A DNA stretch of 64,000 nucleotides from Nematostella vectensis (lineage: Eukaryota; Cnidaria; Anthozoa; Actiniaria; Edwardsiidae): positions 188,501 through 252,500 of the forward strand of contig NC_064035.1 in the NCBI RefSeq assembly GCF_932526225.1. Direction: 5' to 3'. Shown here one piece after another: positions 1 through 12,600 of the stretch; position 1 is the first letter of the stretch, and each line of letters opens with the position of its first letter. Under the pieces are notes generated by a model, which saw only the letters and a program-made list of their open reading frames with translations, was not told where the DNA came from and searched no databases. The position numbers and the translations under genes were made by a program.

Positions 1-116
1 TGCTTGGGATAGTTTACGATACCAATAGTATTAAAAGTAATTTTCATTACAATTCCCTTCAGCAATGCCACGTTAGTCTTTCGTTGCGGGCACTTGACTA
101 CTAACGCAGCGACCCG

Positions 117-127
117 GGTTCGATTCC
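117..127 (+). promoter_or_regulatory. Pol III B box in tRNA-like segment (one per monomer)
   Basis: GGTTCGATTCC matches the B-box consensus GGTTCGANTCC. It lies in a T-arm-like hairpin: four paired stem bases flank the 7-nt loop TTCGATT. Upstream, CTACTAA looks like an anticodon loop (ACT), but its stem has decayed, and no pairing partner for the 3' acceptor-like TGATAGC is present. An A box is at best weakly recognisable. The element recurs in nearly every monomer. Exceptions read are GGTTCGATTTC at 51360-51370 and 63319-63329, and a unit that lost it near 2840. This is a tRNA-derived, SINE-head-like sequence rather than a functional tRNA gene; transcription is inference. Confidence 0.7.
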
Positions 128-138
128 CGCTGATAGCC

Positions 139-167
139 TATTTTTGTTTTCTTCCTTTTTTTGTTTT
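139..167 (+). terminator. T-rich tract, candidate Pol III terminator
   Basis: Directly after the tRNA-like end (GATAGCC) comes a tract of T runs broken by single G, C or A residues. It is present in every monomer and varies from about 8 to 30 nt. Runs of four or more T stop RNA polymerase III, so the position just after a B box fits a terminator. It could equally be slippage-prone satellite sequence without function. Confidence 0.45.
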
Positions 168-413
168 AAATATCGATACTTAATTATACTGTTCTTGGTG
201 TGTCATGACATAAAAAGAAGGTATAGGGACATTTTTATGTACTCTCAGCATCTTTGATGTGCTCATGCTATGTTCAGGATCCTGTACATATTTTATGCAC
301 ACAAGAACTAACTAGATTCCTTGGATAACTTGATTAAGTAGATTCTAACATACAGCATAGCGCTCGATAGATTGATATTTCTTTTTTTCCGAGTATACTG
401 TTTTATTTTTCCT

Positions 414-530
414 AATGTTACTTTTTGGAATTTACATTCGGAAAAAAAATTATCGATTGTAACCTTTTGGAGGTTACACTCGTAAAACAAATTCCCGAAT
501 GTAACCCTGAAGCTTTTCCCGAATGTAACC
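414..530. repeat. Cluster of inverted GTTAC/GTAAC motifs with hairpin potential
   Basis: In this representative monomer the motif CGAATGTAACC or a close variant occurs about six times within 117 bp. Reverse-strand copies are at 431-441 and 472-482, forward copies at 458-464, 496-506 and 520-530, and a partial AATGTTAC at 414-421. TGTAACC (458-464) and GGTTACA (472-478) form a perfect 7-bp inverted repeat around a 7-nt loop. The alternative pairing 472-482 with 496-506 matches at 10 of 11 positions around 13 nt. The cluster is retained in essentially all monomers. It could be a multi-site protein-binding element or a cruciform; neither is shown. Confidence 0.75.
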
Positions 531-2323
531 TCCAGTCCGATGGTGACTTTGCTTGGGATAGTTTACGATACCAATAGTATTAAAAGTAATTTTCATTACA
601 ATTCCCTTCAGGAATGCCACGTTAGTCTTTCGTTGCGGGCACTTGACTACTAACGCAGCGACCCGGGTTCGATTCCCGCTGATAGCCTTTTTTTTTCTTT
701 TTTTTTTTTTTTTAAATATCGATACTTAATTACACTGTTCTTGGTGTGTCATGACATAAAAAGAAGGTATAGGGACATTTTTATGTACTCTGAGCATCTG
801 TGATGTGCTCATGCTATGTTCAGGATCCTGTACATATTTTATGCACACAAGAACTAACTAGATTCCTTGGATAACTTGATTAAGTAGATTCTAACATAGA
901 GCATAGCGCTCGATAGATTGATATACCTTTTTTTCCGAGTATACTGTTTTATTTTTCCTAATGTTACTTTTTGGAATTTACATTCGAAAAAAAAAATTAT
1001 CGATTGTAACCTTTTGGAGGTTACACTCGTAAAACAAATTCCCGAATGTAACCCTGAAGCTTTTCCCGAATGTAACCTCCAGTCCGATGGTGACTTTGCT
1101 TGGGATAGTTTACGATACCAATAGTATTAAAAGTAATTTTCATTACAATTCCCTTCAGCAATGCCACGTTAGTCTTTCGTTGCGTGCACTTGACTACTAA
1201 CGCAGCGCCCGGGTTCGATTCCCGCTGATAGCCTTTTTTTTTTTTTCTTTTTTTTTTTAATATCGATACTTAATTATACTGTTCTTGGTGTGTCATGACA
1301 TAAAAAGAAGGTATAGGGACATTTTTATGTACTCTCAGCATCTGTGATGTGCTCATGCTATGTTCAGGATCCTGTACATATTTTATGCACAGAAGAACTA
1401 ACTAGATTCCTTGGATAACTTGATTAAGTAGATTCTAACATAGAGCATAGCGCTCGATAGATTGATATACCTTTTTTTCCGAGTATACTGTTTTATTTTT
1501 CCTAATGTTACTTTTTTGAATTTACATTCGGAAAAAAAATTTTCGATTGTAACCTTTTGGAGGTTACACTCGTAAAACAAATTCCCGAATGTAACCCTGA
1601 AGCTTTTCCCGAATGTAACCTCCAGTCCGATGGTGACTTTGCTTGGGATAGTTTACGATACCAATAGTATTAAAAGTAATTTTCATTACAATTCCCTTCA
1701 GCAATGCCACATTAGTCTTTCGTTGCGGGCACTTGACTACTAACGCAGCTACCCGGGTTCGATTCCCGCTGATAGCCTATTTTTTTTTTCTTTATTTTTT
1801 TTTTAAATATCGATACTTAATTATACTGTTCTTGGTGTGTCATGACATAAAAAGAAGGTATAGGGACATTTTTATGTACTCTCAGCATCTGTGATGTGCT
1901 CATGCTATGTTCAGGATCCTGTACATATTTTATGCACACAAGAACTAACTAGATTCCTTGGATAACTTGATTAAGTAGATTCTAACATAGAGCATAGCGC
2001 TCGATAGATTGATATACCTTTTTTTCCGAGTATACTGTTTTATTTTTCCTAATGATACTTTTTTGAATTTACATCCGGAAAAAAAAATATCGATTGTAAC
2101 CTTTTGCAGGTTACACTTGTAAAACAAATTCCCGAATGTAACCCTGAAGCTTTTCCCGAATGTAACCTCCAGTCCGATGGTGACTTTGCTTGGGATAGTT
2201 TACGATACCAATAGTATTTAAAGTAATTTTCATTACAATTCCCTTCAGCAATGCCACGTTAGACTTTCGTTGCGGGCACTTGACTACTAACGCAGCGCCC
2301 GGGTTCGATTCCCGCTGATAGCC

Positions 2324-2355
<32 letters not shown>

Positions 2356-2670
2356 TATCGATACTTAATTATACTGTTCTTGGTGTGTCATGACATAAAA
2401 AGAATGTATAGGGACATTTTTATGTACTCTCAGCATCTGTGATGTGCTCATGCTATGTTCAGGATCCTGTACATATTTTATGCACACAAGAACTAACTAG
2501 ATTCCTTGGATAACTTGATTAAGTAGATTCTAACATAGAGCATAGCGCTCGATAGATTGATATACCTTTTTTTCCGAGTATACTGTTTTATTTTTCCTAA
2601 TGTTACTTTTTTGAATTTACATCCGGAAAAAAAAATATCGATTGTAACCTTTTGCAGGTTACACTTGTAA

Positions 2671-3002
2671 AACAAATTCCCGAATGTAACCCTGAAGCTT
2701 TTCCCGAATGTAACCTCCAGTCCGATGGTGACTTTGCTTGGGATAGTTTACGATACCAATAGTATTTAAAGTAATTTTCATTACAATTCCCTTCAGCAAT
2801 GCCACGTTAGACTTTCGTTGCGGGCACTTGACTACTAACAAATTCCCGAATGTAACCCTGAAGCTTTTCCCGAATGTAACCTCCAGTCCGATGGTGACTT
2901 TGCTTGGGATAGTTTACGATACCAATAGTATTTAAAGTAATTTTCATTACAATTCCCTTCAGCAATGCCACGTTAGACTTTCGTTGCGGGCACTTGACTA
3001 CT
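2671..3002. repeat. 166-bp internal tandem duplication removing one B box
   Basis: The stretch 2671-2836 (from AACAAATTCCCG through CTACT) repeats directly as 2837-3002. The junction falls at a shared AAC: one copy has ACTACTAAC followed by GCAGC, the other has it followed by AAATTCCC. The first copy is therefore cut off just before its tRNA-like T arm and lacks B box and T tract. This is a short-homology duplication inside the satellite, seen only here. Confidence 0.9.
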
Positions 3003-6000
3003 AACGCAGCGCCCGGGTTCGATTCCCGCTGATAGCCTTTTTTTTTTTCTTTTTTTTTTTTTTTTTTAATATCGATACTTAATTATACTGTTCTTGGTGT
3101 GTCATGACATAAAAAGAAGGTATAGGGACATTTTTATGTACTCTCAGCATCTGTGATGTGCTCATGCTATGTTCAGGATCCTGTACATATTTTATGCACA
3201 CAAGAACTAACTAGATTCCTTGGATAACTTGATTAAGTAGATTCTAACATAGAGCATAGCGCTCGATAGATTGATATACCTTTTTTTCCGAGTATACTGT
3301 TTTATTTTTCCTAATGTTACTTTTTTGAATTTACATCCGGAAAAAAAAAATATCGATTGTAACCTTTTGCAGGTTACACTTGTAAAACAAATTCCCGAAT
3401 GTAACCCTGAAGCTTTTCCCGAATGTAACCTCCAGTCCGATGGTGACTTTGCTTGGGATAGTTTACGATACCAATAGTATTTAAAGTAATTTTCATTACA
3501 ATTCCCTTCAGCAATGCCACGTTAGACTTTCGTTGCGGGCACTTGACTACTAACGCATCGACCCGGGTTCGATTCCCGCTGATAGCCTATTTTTGTTTTC
3601 TTCATTTTTTTTTTAAATATCGATACTTAATTATACTGTTCTTGGTGTGTCATGACATAAAAAGAAGGTATAGGGACATTTTTATGTACTCTCAGCATCT
3701 TTGATGTGCTCATGCTTTGTTCAGGATCCTGTACATATTTTATGCACACAAGAACTAACTAGATTCCTTGGATAACTTGATTAAGTAGATTCTAACATAC
3801 AGCATAGCGCTCGATAGATTGATATACCTTTTTTTCCGAGTATACTGTTTTATTTTTCCTAATGTTACTTTTTTGAATTTACATTCGGAAAAAAAATTAT
3901 CGATTGTAACCTTTTAGAGGTTACACTCGTAAAACAAATTCCCGAATGTAACCCTGAAGCTTTTCCCGAATGTAACCTCCAGTCCGATGGTGACTTTGCT
4001 TGGGATAGTTTACGATACCAATAGTATTTAAAGTAATTTTCATTACAATTCCCTTCAGCAATGCCACGTTAGTCTTTCGTTGCGGGCACTTGACTACTAA
4101 CGCAGCTACCCGGGTTCGATTCCCGCTGATAGCCTTTTTTTTTTTCTTTTTTTTTTTTTTTTAAATATCGATACTTAATTATACTGTTCTTGGTGTGTCA
4201 TGACATAAAAAGAAGGTATAGGGACATTTTTATGTACTCTCAGCATCTTTGATGTGCTCATGCTATGTTCAGGATCCTGTACATATTTTATGCACACAAG
4301 AACTAACTAGATTCCTTGGATAACTTGATTAAGTAGATTCTAACATAGAGCATAGCGCTCGATAGATTGATATACCTTTTTTTCCGAGTATACTGTTTTA
4401 TTTTTCCTAATGTTACTTTTTTGAATTTACATCCGGAAAAAAAAAATATCGATTGTAACCTTTTGCAGGTTACACTTGTAAAACAAATTCCCGAATGTAA
4501 CCCTGAAGCTTTTCCCGAATGTAACCTCCAGTCCGATGGTGACTTTGCTTGGGATAGTTTACGATACCAATAGTATTTAAAGTAATTTTCATTACAATTC
4601 CCTTCAGCAATGCCACGTTAGACTTTCGTTGCGGGCACTTGACTACTAACGCATCGACCCGGGTTCGATTCCCGCTGATAGCCTATTTTTGTTTTCTTCA
4701 TTTTTTTTTTAAATATCGATACTTAATTATACTGTTCTTGGTGTGTCATGACATAAAAAGAAGGTATAGGGACATTTTTATGTACTCTCAGCATCTTTGA
4801 TGTGCTCATGCTTTGTTCAGGATCCTGTACATATTTTATGCACACAAGAACTAACTAGATTCCTTGGATAACTTGATTAAGTAGATTCTAACATACAGCA
4901 TAGCGCTCGATAGATTGATATACCTTTTTTTCCGAGTATACTGTTTTATTTTTCCTAATGTTACTTTTTTGAATTTACATTCGGAAAAAAAATTATCGAT
5001 TGTAACCTTTTAGAGGTTACACTCGTAAAACAAATTCCCGAATGTAACCCTGAAGCTTTTCCCGAATGTAACCTCCAGTCCGATGGTGACTTTGCTTGGG
5101 ATAGTTTACGATACCAATAGTATTTAAAGTAATTTTCATTACAATTCCCTTCAGCAATGCCACGTTAGTCTTTCGTTGCGGGCACTTGACTACTAACGCA
5201 GCTACCCGGGTTCGATTCCCGCTGATAGCCTTTTTTTTTTCTTTTTTTTTTTTTTTTAAATATCGATACTTAATTATACTGTTCTTGGTGTGTCATGAGA
5301 TAAAAAGAAGGTATAGGGACATTTTTATGTACTCTCAGCATCTTTGATGTGCTCATGCTATGTTCAGGATCCTGTACATATTTTATGCACACAAGAACTA
5401 ACTAGATTCCTTGGATAACTTGATTAAGTAGATTCTAACATAGAGCATAGCGCTCGATAGATTGATATACCTTTTTTTCCAAGTATACTGTTTTATTTTT
5501 CCTAATGTTACTTTTTGGAATTTACATTCGGAAAAAAAATTATCGATTGTAACCTTTTGGAGGTTACACTCGTAAAACAAATTCCCGAATGTAACCCTGA
5601 AGCTTTTCCCGAATGTAACCTCCAGTCCGATGGTGACTTTGCTTGGGATAGTTTACGATACCAATAGTATTAAAAGTAATTTTCATTACAATTCCCTTCA
5701 GCAATGCCACGTTAGTCTTTCGTTGCGGGCACTTGACTACTAACGCAGCCACCCGGGTTCGATTCCCGCTGATAGCCTATTTTTGTTTTCTTCATTTTTT
5801 TTTTTTAAATATCGATACTTAATTATACTGTTCTTGGTGTGTCATGACATAAAAAGAAGGTATAGGGACATTTTTATGTACTCTCAGCATCTGTGATGTG
5901 CTCATGCTATGTTCAGGATCCTGTACATATTTTATGCACACAAGAACTAACTAGATTCCTTAGATAACTTGATTAAGTAGATTCTAACATGGAGCATAGC

Positions 6001-9000
6001 GCTCGATAGATTGATATACCTTTTTTTCCGAGTATACTGTTTTATTTTTCCTAATGTTACTTTTTTGAATTTACATTCGGAAAAAAAATTATCGATTGTA
6101 ACCTTTTGGAGGTTACACTCGTAAAACAAATTCCCGAATGTAACCCTGAAGCTTTTCCCGAATGTAACCTCCAGTCCGATGGTGACTTTGCTTGGGATAG
6201 TTTACGATACCAATAGTATTAAAAGTAATTTTCATTACAATTCCCTTCAGCAATGCCACGTTAGTCTTTCGTTGCGGGCACTTGACTACTAACGCAGCGC
6301 CCGGGTTCGATTCCCGCTGGTAGCCTTTTTTTTTTTCTTTTTTTTTTTTTTTTTTAATATCGATACTTAATTATACTGTTCTTGGTGTGTCATGACATAA
6401 AAAGAAGGTATAGGGACATTTTTATGTACTCTCAGCATCTGTGATGTGCTCATGCTATGTTCAGGATCCTGTACATATTTTATGCACACAAGAACTAACT
6501 AGATTCCTTGGATAACTTGATTAAGTAGATTCTAACATAGAGCATAGCGCTCGATAGATTGATATACCTTTTTTTCCGAGTATACTGTTTTATTTTTCCT
6601 AATGTTACTTTTTTGAATTTACATCCGGAAAAAAAAATATCGATTGTAACCTTTTGCAGGTTACACTCGTGAAACAAATTCCCGAATGTAACCCTGAAGC
6701 TTTTCCCGAATGTAACCTCCAGTCCGATGGTGATTTTGCTTGGGATAGTTTACGATACCAATAGTATTTAAAGTAATTTTCATTACAATTCCCTTCAGCA
6801 ATGCCACGTTAGACTTTCGTTGCGGGCACTTGACTACTAACGCAGCGACCCGGGTTCGATTCCCGCTGATAGCCTATTTTTGTTTTCTTCATTTTTTTTT
6901 AAATATCGATACTTAATTATACTGTTCTTGGTGTGTCATGACATAAAAAGAAGGTATAGGGACATTTTTATGTACTCTCAGCATCTTTTATGTGCTCATG
7001 CTATGTTCAGGATCCTGTACATATTTTATGCACACAAGAACTAACTAGATTCCTTGGATAACTTGATTAAGTAGATTTTAACATAGAGCATAGCGCTCGA
7101 TAGATTGATATACCTTTTTTTCCGAGTATACTGTTTTATTTTTCCTAATGTTACTTTTTGGAATTTACATTCGGAAAAAAAATTATCGATTGTAACCTTT
7201 TAGAGGTTACACTCGTAAAACAAATTCCCGAATGTAACCCTGAAGCTTTTCCCGAATGTAACCTCCAGTCCGATTGTGACTTTGCTTGGGATAGTTTACG
7301 ATACCAATAGTATTAAAAGTAATTTTCATTACAATTCCCTTCAGCAATGCCACGTTAGTCTTTCGTTGCGGGCACTTGACTACTAACGCAGCCACCCGGG
7401 TTCGATTCCCGCTGATAGCCTATTTTTGTTTTCTTCATTTTTTTTTTTTAAATATCGATACTTAATTATACTGTTCTTGGTGTGTCATGACATAAAAAGA
7501 AGGTATAGGGACATTTTTATGTACTCTCAGCATCTGTGATGTGCTCATGCTATGTTCAGGATCCTGCACATATTTTATGCACACAAGAACTAACTAGATT
7601 CCTTGGATAACTTGATTAAGTAGATTTTAACATAGAGCATAGCGCTCGATAGATTGATATACCTTTTTTTCCGAGTATACTGTTTTATTTTTCCTAATGT
7701 TACATTTTGGAATTTACATTCGGAAAAAAAATTATCGATTGTAACCTTTTGGAGGTTACACTCGTAAAACAAATTCCCGAATGTAACCCTGAAGCTTTTC
7801 CCGAATGTAACCTCCAGTCCGATGGTGACTTTGCTTGGGATAGTTTACGATACCAATAGTATTAAAAGTAATTTTCATTACAATTCCCTTCAGCAATGCC
7901 ACGTTAGTCTTTTGTTGCGCGCACTTGACTACTAACGCAGCGACCCGGGTTCGATTCCCGCTGATAGCCTATTTTCTTTTCTTTTCTTTTTTTTTTTTTA
8001 AATATCGATACTTAATTATACTGTTCTTGGTGTGTCATGACATAAAAAGAAGGTATAGGGACATTTTTATGTACTCTCAGCATCTTTGATGTGCTCATGC
8101 TTTGTTCAGGATCCTGTACATATTTTATGCACACAAGAACTAACTAGATTCCTTGGATAACTTGATTAAGTAGATTCTAACATACAGCATAGCGCTCGAT
8201 AGATTGATATACCTTTTTTTCCGAGTATACTGTTTTATTTTTCCTAATGTTACTTTTTGGAATTTACATTCGGAAAAAAAAATTATCGATTGTAACCTTT
8301 TGGAGGTTACACTCGTAAAACAAATTCCCGAATGTAACCCTGAAGCTTTTCCCGAATGTAACCTCCAGTCCGATGGTGACTTTGCTTGGGATAGTTTACG
8401 ATACCAATAGTATTAAAAGTAATTTTCATTACAATTCCCTTCAGCAATGCCACGTTAGTCTTTCGTTGCGGGCACTTGACTACTAACGCAGCCACCCGGG
8501 TTCGATTCCCGCTGATAGCCTATTTTTGTTTTCTTCATTTTTTTTTTTTAAATATCGATACTTAATTATACTGTTCTTGGTGTGTCATGACATAAAAAGA
8601 AGGTATAGGGACATTTTTATGTACTCTCAGCATCTTTGATGTGCTCATGCTTTGTTCAGGATCCTGTACATATTTTATGCACACAAGAACTAACTAGATT
8701 CCTTGGATAACTTGATTAAGTAGATTCTAACATACAGCATAGCGCTCGATAGATTGATATACCTTTTTTTCCGAGTATACTGTTTTATTTTTCCTAATGT
8801 TACTTTTTGGAATTTACATTCGGAAAAAAAAATTATCGATTGTAACCTTTTGGAGGTTACACTCGTAAAACAAATTCCCGAATGTAACCCTGAAGCTTTT
8901 CCCGAATGTAACCTCCAGTCCGATGGTGACTTTGCTTGGGATAGTTTACGATACCAATAGTATTAAAAGTAATTTTCATTACAATTCCCTTCAGCAATGC

Positions 9001-9049
9001 CACGTTAGTCTTTCGTTGCGGGCACTTGACTACTAACGCAGCCACCCGG

Positions 9050-9619
9050 GTTCGATTCCCGCTGATAGCCTATTTTTGTTTTCTTCATTTTTTTTTTTTA
9101 AATATCGATACTTAATTATACTGTTCTTGGTGTGTCATGACATAAAAAGAAGGTATAGGGACATTTTTATGTACTCTCAGCATCTTTGATGTACTCATGC
9201 TATGTTCAGGATCCTGTACATATTTTATGCACACAAGAACTAACTAGATTCCTTAGATAACTTGATTAAGTAGATTCTAACATAGAGCATAGCGCTCGAT
9301 AGATTGATATACCTTTTTTTCCGAGTATACTGTTTTATTTTTCCTAATGTTACTTTTTTGAATTTACATTCGGAAAAAAAATTATCGATTGTAACCTTTT
9401 GGAGGTTACACTCGTAAAACAAATTCCCGAATGTAACCCTGAAGCTTTTCCCGAATGTAACCTCCAGTCCGATGGTGACTTTGCTTGGGATAGTTTACGA
9501 TACCAATAGTATTAAAAGTAATTTTCATTACAATTCCCTTCAGCAATGCCACGTTAGTCTTTCGTTGCGGGCACTTGACTACTAACGCAGCGCCCGGGTT
9601 CGATTCCCGCTGATAGCCT

Positions 9620-9650
<31 letters not shown>

Positions 9651-12600
9651 AATATCGATACTTAATTATACTGTTCTTGGTGTGTCATGACATAAAAAAA
9701 AGGTATAGGGACATTTTTATGTACTCTCAGCATCTGTGATGTGCTCATGCTATGTTCAGGATCCTGTACATATTTTATGCACACAAGAACTAACTAGATT
9801 CCTTGGATAACTTGATTAAGTAGATTCTAACATAGAGCATAGCGCTCGATAGATTGATATACCTTTTTTTCCGAGTATACTGTTTTATTTTTCCTAATGT
9901 TACTTTTTTGAATTTACATCCGGAAAAAAAAATATCGATTGTAACCTTTTGCAGGTTACACTCGTAAAACAAATTCCCGAATGTAACCCTGAAGCTTTTC
10001 CCGAATGTAACCTCCAGTCCGATGGTGATTTTGCTTGGGATAGTTTACGATACCAATAGTATTTAAAGTAATTTTCATTACAATTCCCTTCAGCAATGCC
10101 ACGTTAGACTTTCGTTGCGGGCACTTGACTACTAACGCAGCGACCCGGGTTCGATTCCCGCTGATAGCCTATTTTTGTTTTCTTCATTTTTTTTTAAATA
10201 TCGATACTTAATTATACTGTTCTTGGTGTGTCATGACATAAAAAGAAGGTATAGGGACATTTTTATGTACTCTCAGCATCTTTTATGTGCTCATGCTATG
10301 TTCAGGATCCTGTACATATTTTATGCACACAAGAACTAACTAGATTCCTTGGATAACTTGATTAAGTAGATTTTAACATAGAGCATAGCGCTCGATAGAT
10401 TGATATACCTTTTTTTCCGAGTATACTGTTTTATTTTTCCTAATGTTACTTTTTGGAATTTACATTCGGAAAAAAAATTATCGATTGTAACCTTTTGGAG
10501 GTTACACTCGTAAAACAAATTCCCGAATGTAACCCTGAAGCTTTTCCCGAATGTAACCTCCAGTCCGATGGTGACTTTGCTTGGGATAGTTTACGATACC
10601 AATAGTATTAAAAGTAATTTTCATTACAATTCCCTTCAGCAATGCCACGTTAGTCTTTCGTTGCGCGCACTTGACTACTAACGCAGCGACCCGGGTTCGA
10701 TTCCCGCTGATAGCCTATTTTCTTTTCTTTTCTTTTTTTTTTTTTAAATATCGATATTTAATTATACTGTTCTTGGTGTGTCATGAGATAAAAAGAAGGT
10801 ATAGGGACATTTTTATGTACTCTCAGCATCTTTGATGTGCTCATGCTTTGTTCAGGATCCTGTACATATTTTATGCACACAAGAACTAACTAGATTCCTT
10901 GGATAACTTGATTAAGTAGATTCTAATATACAGCATAGCGCTCGATAGATTGATATACCTTTTTTTCCGAGTATACTGTTTTATTTTTCCTAATGTTACT
11001 TTTTGGAATTTACATTCGGAAAAAAAATTATCGATTGTAACCTTTTAGAGGTTACACTCGTAAAACAAATTCCCGAATGTAACCCTGAAGCTTTTCCCGA
11101 ATGTAACCTCCAGTCCGATGGTGACTTTGCTTGGGATAGTTTACGATACCAATAGTATTTAAAGTAATTTTCATTACAATTCCCTTCAGCAATGCCACGT
11201 TAGTCTTTCGTTGCGGGCACTTGACTACTAACGCAGCGACCCGGGTTCGATTCCCGCTGATAGCCTATTTTTGTTTTCTTCATTTTTTTTTTTTTAAATA
11301 TCGATACTTAATTTTACTGTTCTTGGTGTGTCATGACATAAAAAGAAGGTATAGGGACATTTCTATGTACTCTCAGCATCTTTGATGTACTCATGCTATG
11401 TTCAGGATCCTGTACATATTTTATGCACACAAGAACTAACTAGATTCCTTGGATAACTTGATTAAGTAGATTTTAACATAGAGCATAGCGCTCGATAGAT
11501 TGATATACCTTTTTTTCCGAGTATACTGTTTTATTTTTCCTAATGTTACTTTTTGGAATTTACATTCGGAAAAAAAATTATCGATTGTAACCTTTTGGAG
11601 GTTACACTCGTAAAACAAATTCCCGAATGTAACCCTGAAGCTTTTCCCGAATGTAACCTCCAGTCCGATGGTGACTTTGCTTGGGATAGTTTACGATACC
11701 AATAGTATTAAAAGTAATTTTCATTACAATCCCCTTCAGCAATGCCACGTTAGTCTTTCGTTGCGGGCACTTGACTACTAACGCAGCGACCCGGGTTCGA
11801 TTCCCGCTGATAGCCTATTTTCTTTTCTTTTCTTTTTTTTTTTTTAAATATCGATACTTAATTATACTGTTCTTGGTGTGTCATGAGACAAAAAGAAGGT
11901 ATAGGGACATTTTTATGTACTCTCAGCATCTTTGATGTGCTCATGCTTTGTTCAGGATCCTGTACATATTTTATGCACACAAGAACTAACTAGATTCCTT
12001 GGATAACTTGATTAAGTAGATTCTAACATACAGCATAGCGCTCGATAGATTGATATACCTTTTTTTCCGAGTATACTTTTTTATTTTTCCTAATGTTACT
12101 TTTTGGAATTTACATTCGGAAAAAAAATTATCGATTGTAACCTTTTAGAGGTTACACTCGTAAAACAAATTCCCGAATGTAACCCTGAAGCTTTTCCCGA
12201 ATGTAACCTCCAGTCCGATGGTGACTTTGCTTGGGATAGTTTACGATACCAATAGTATTTAAAGTAATTTTCATTACAATTCCCTTCAGCAATGCCACGT
12301 TAGTCTTTCGTTGCGGGCACTTGACTACTAACGCAGCGACCCGGGTTCGATTCCCGCTGATAGCCTATTTTTGTTTTCTTCATTTTTTTTTTTTTAAATA
12401 TCGATACTTAATTTTACTGTTCTTGGTGTGTCATGACATAAAAAGAAGGTATAGGGACATTTCTATGTACTCTCAGCATCTTTGATGTACTCATGCTATG
12501 TTCAGGATCCTGTACATATTTTATGCACACAAGAACTAACTAGATTCCTTGGATAACTTGATTAAGTAGATTCTAACATAGAGCATAGCGCTCGATAGAT

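Larger units (their letters stand above)
116..664 (+). repeat. Representative satellite monomer (549 bp)
   Basis: One period, counted from one B box to the next. In order it holds the B box (117-127), a T-rich tract (139-167) and an AT-rich middle. The middle carries the palindromes TATCGATA, TGTCATGACA, CAGGATCCTG and AGCGCT. Then come the inverted GTTAC-motif cluster (414-530), the conserved stretch around TGGTGACTTTGCTTGG that is the retrotransposon target, the TTTCATTACAATT stretch that is the DNA-transposon target, and a degenerate tRNA-like lead-in to the next B box. A BamHI-type site (GGATCC) recurs in most monomers, so a BamHI digest should give a ladder of about 548 bp. Confidence 0.93.

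Noticed and set aside
104-138. Functional tRNA gene
   Set aside because: Only the T arm is sound. The anticodon stem is decayed, the acceptor stem has no 5' partner and the A box is poor.
308-490. Recurrent 60-codon minus-strand frame (about 70 copies through the array)
   Set aside because: It is the same monomer segment each time. The apparent peptide repeat (CNLQKVT and CKFQKVT) merely translates the inverted GTTAC motifs. Many monomers break the frame by A-run length changes, and there is no promoter or splice context.
918-1124. Recurrent 68-codon plus-strand frame
   Set aside because: It overlaps the minus-strand frame over the same motif cluster and opens only when an A run has a particular length. 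It is a satellite by-product.
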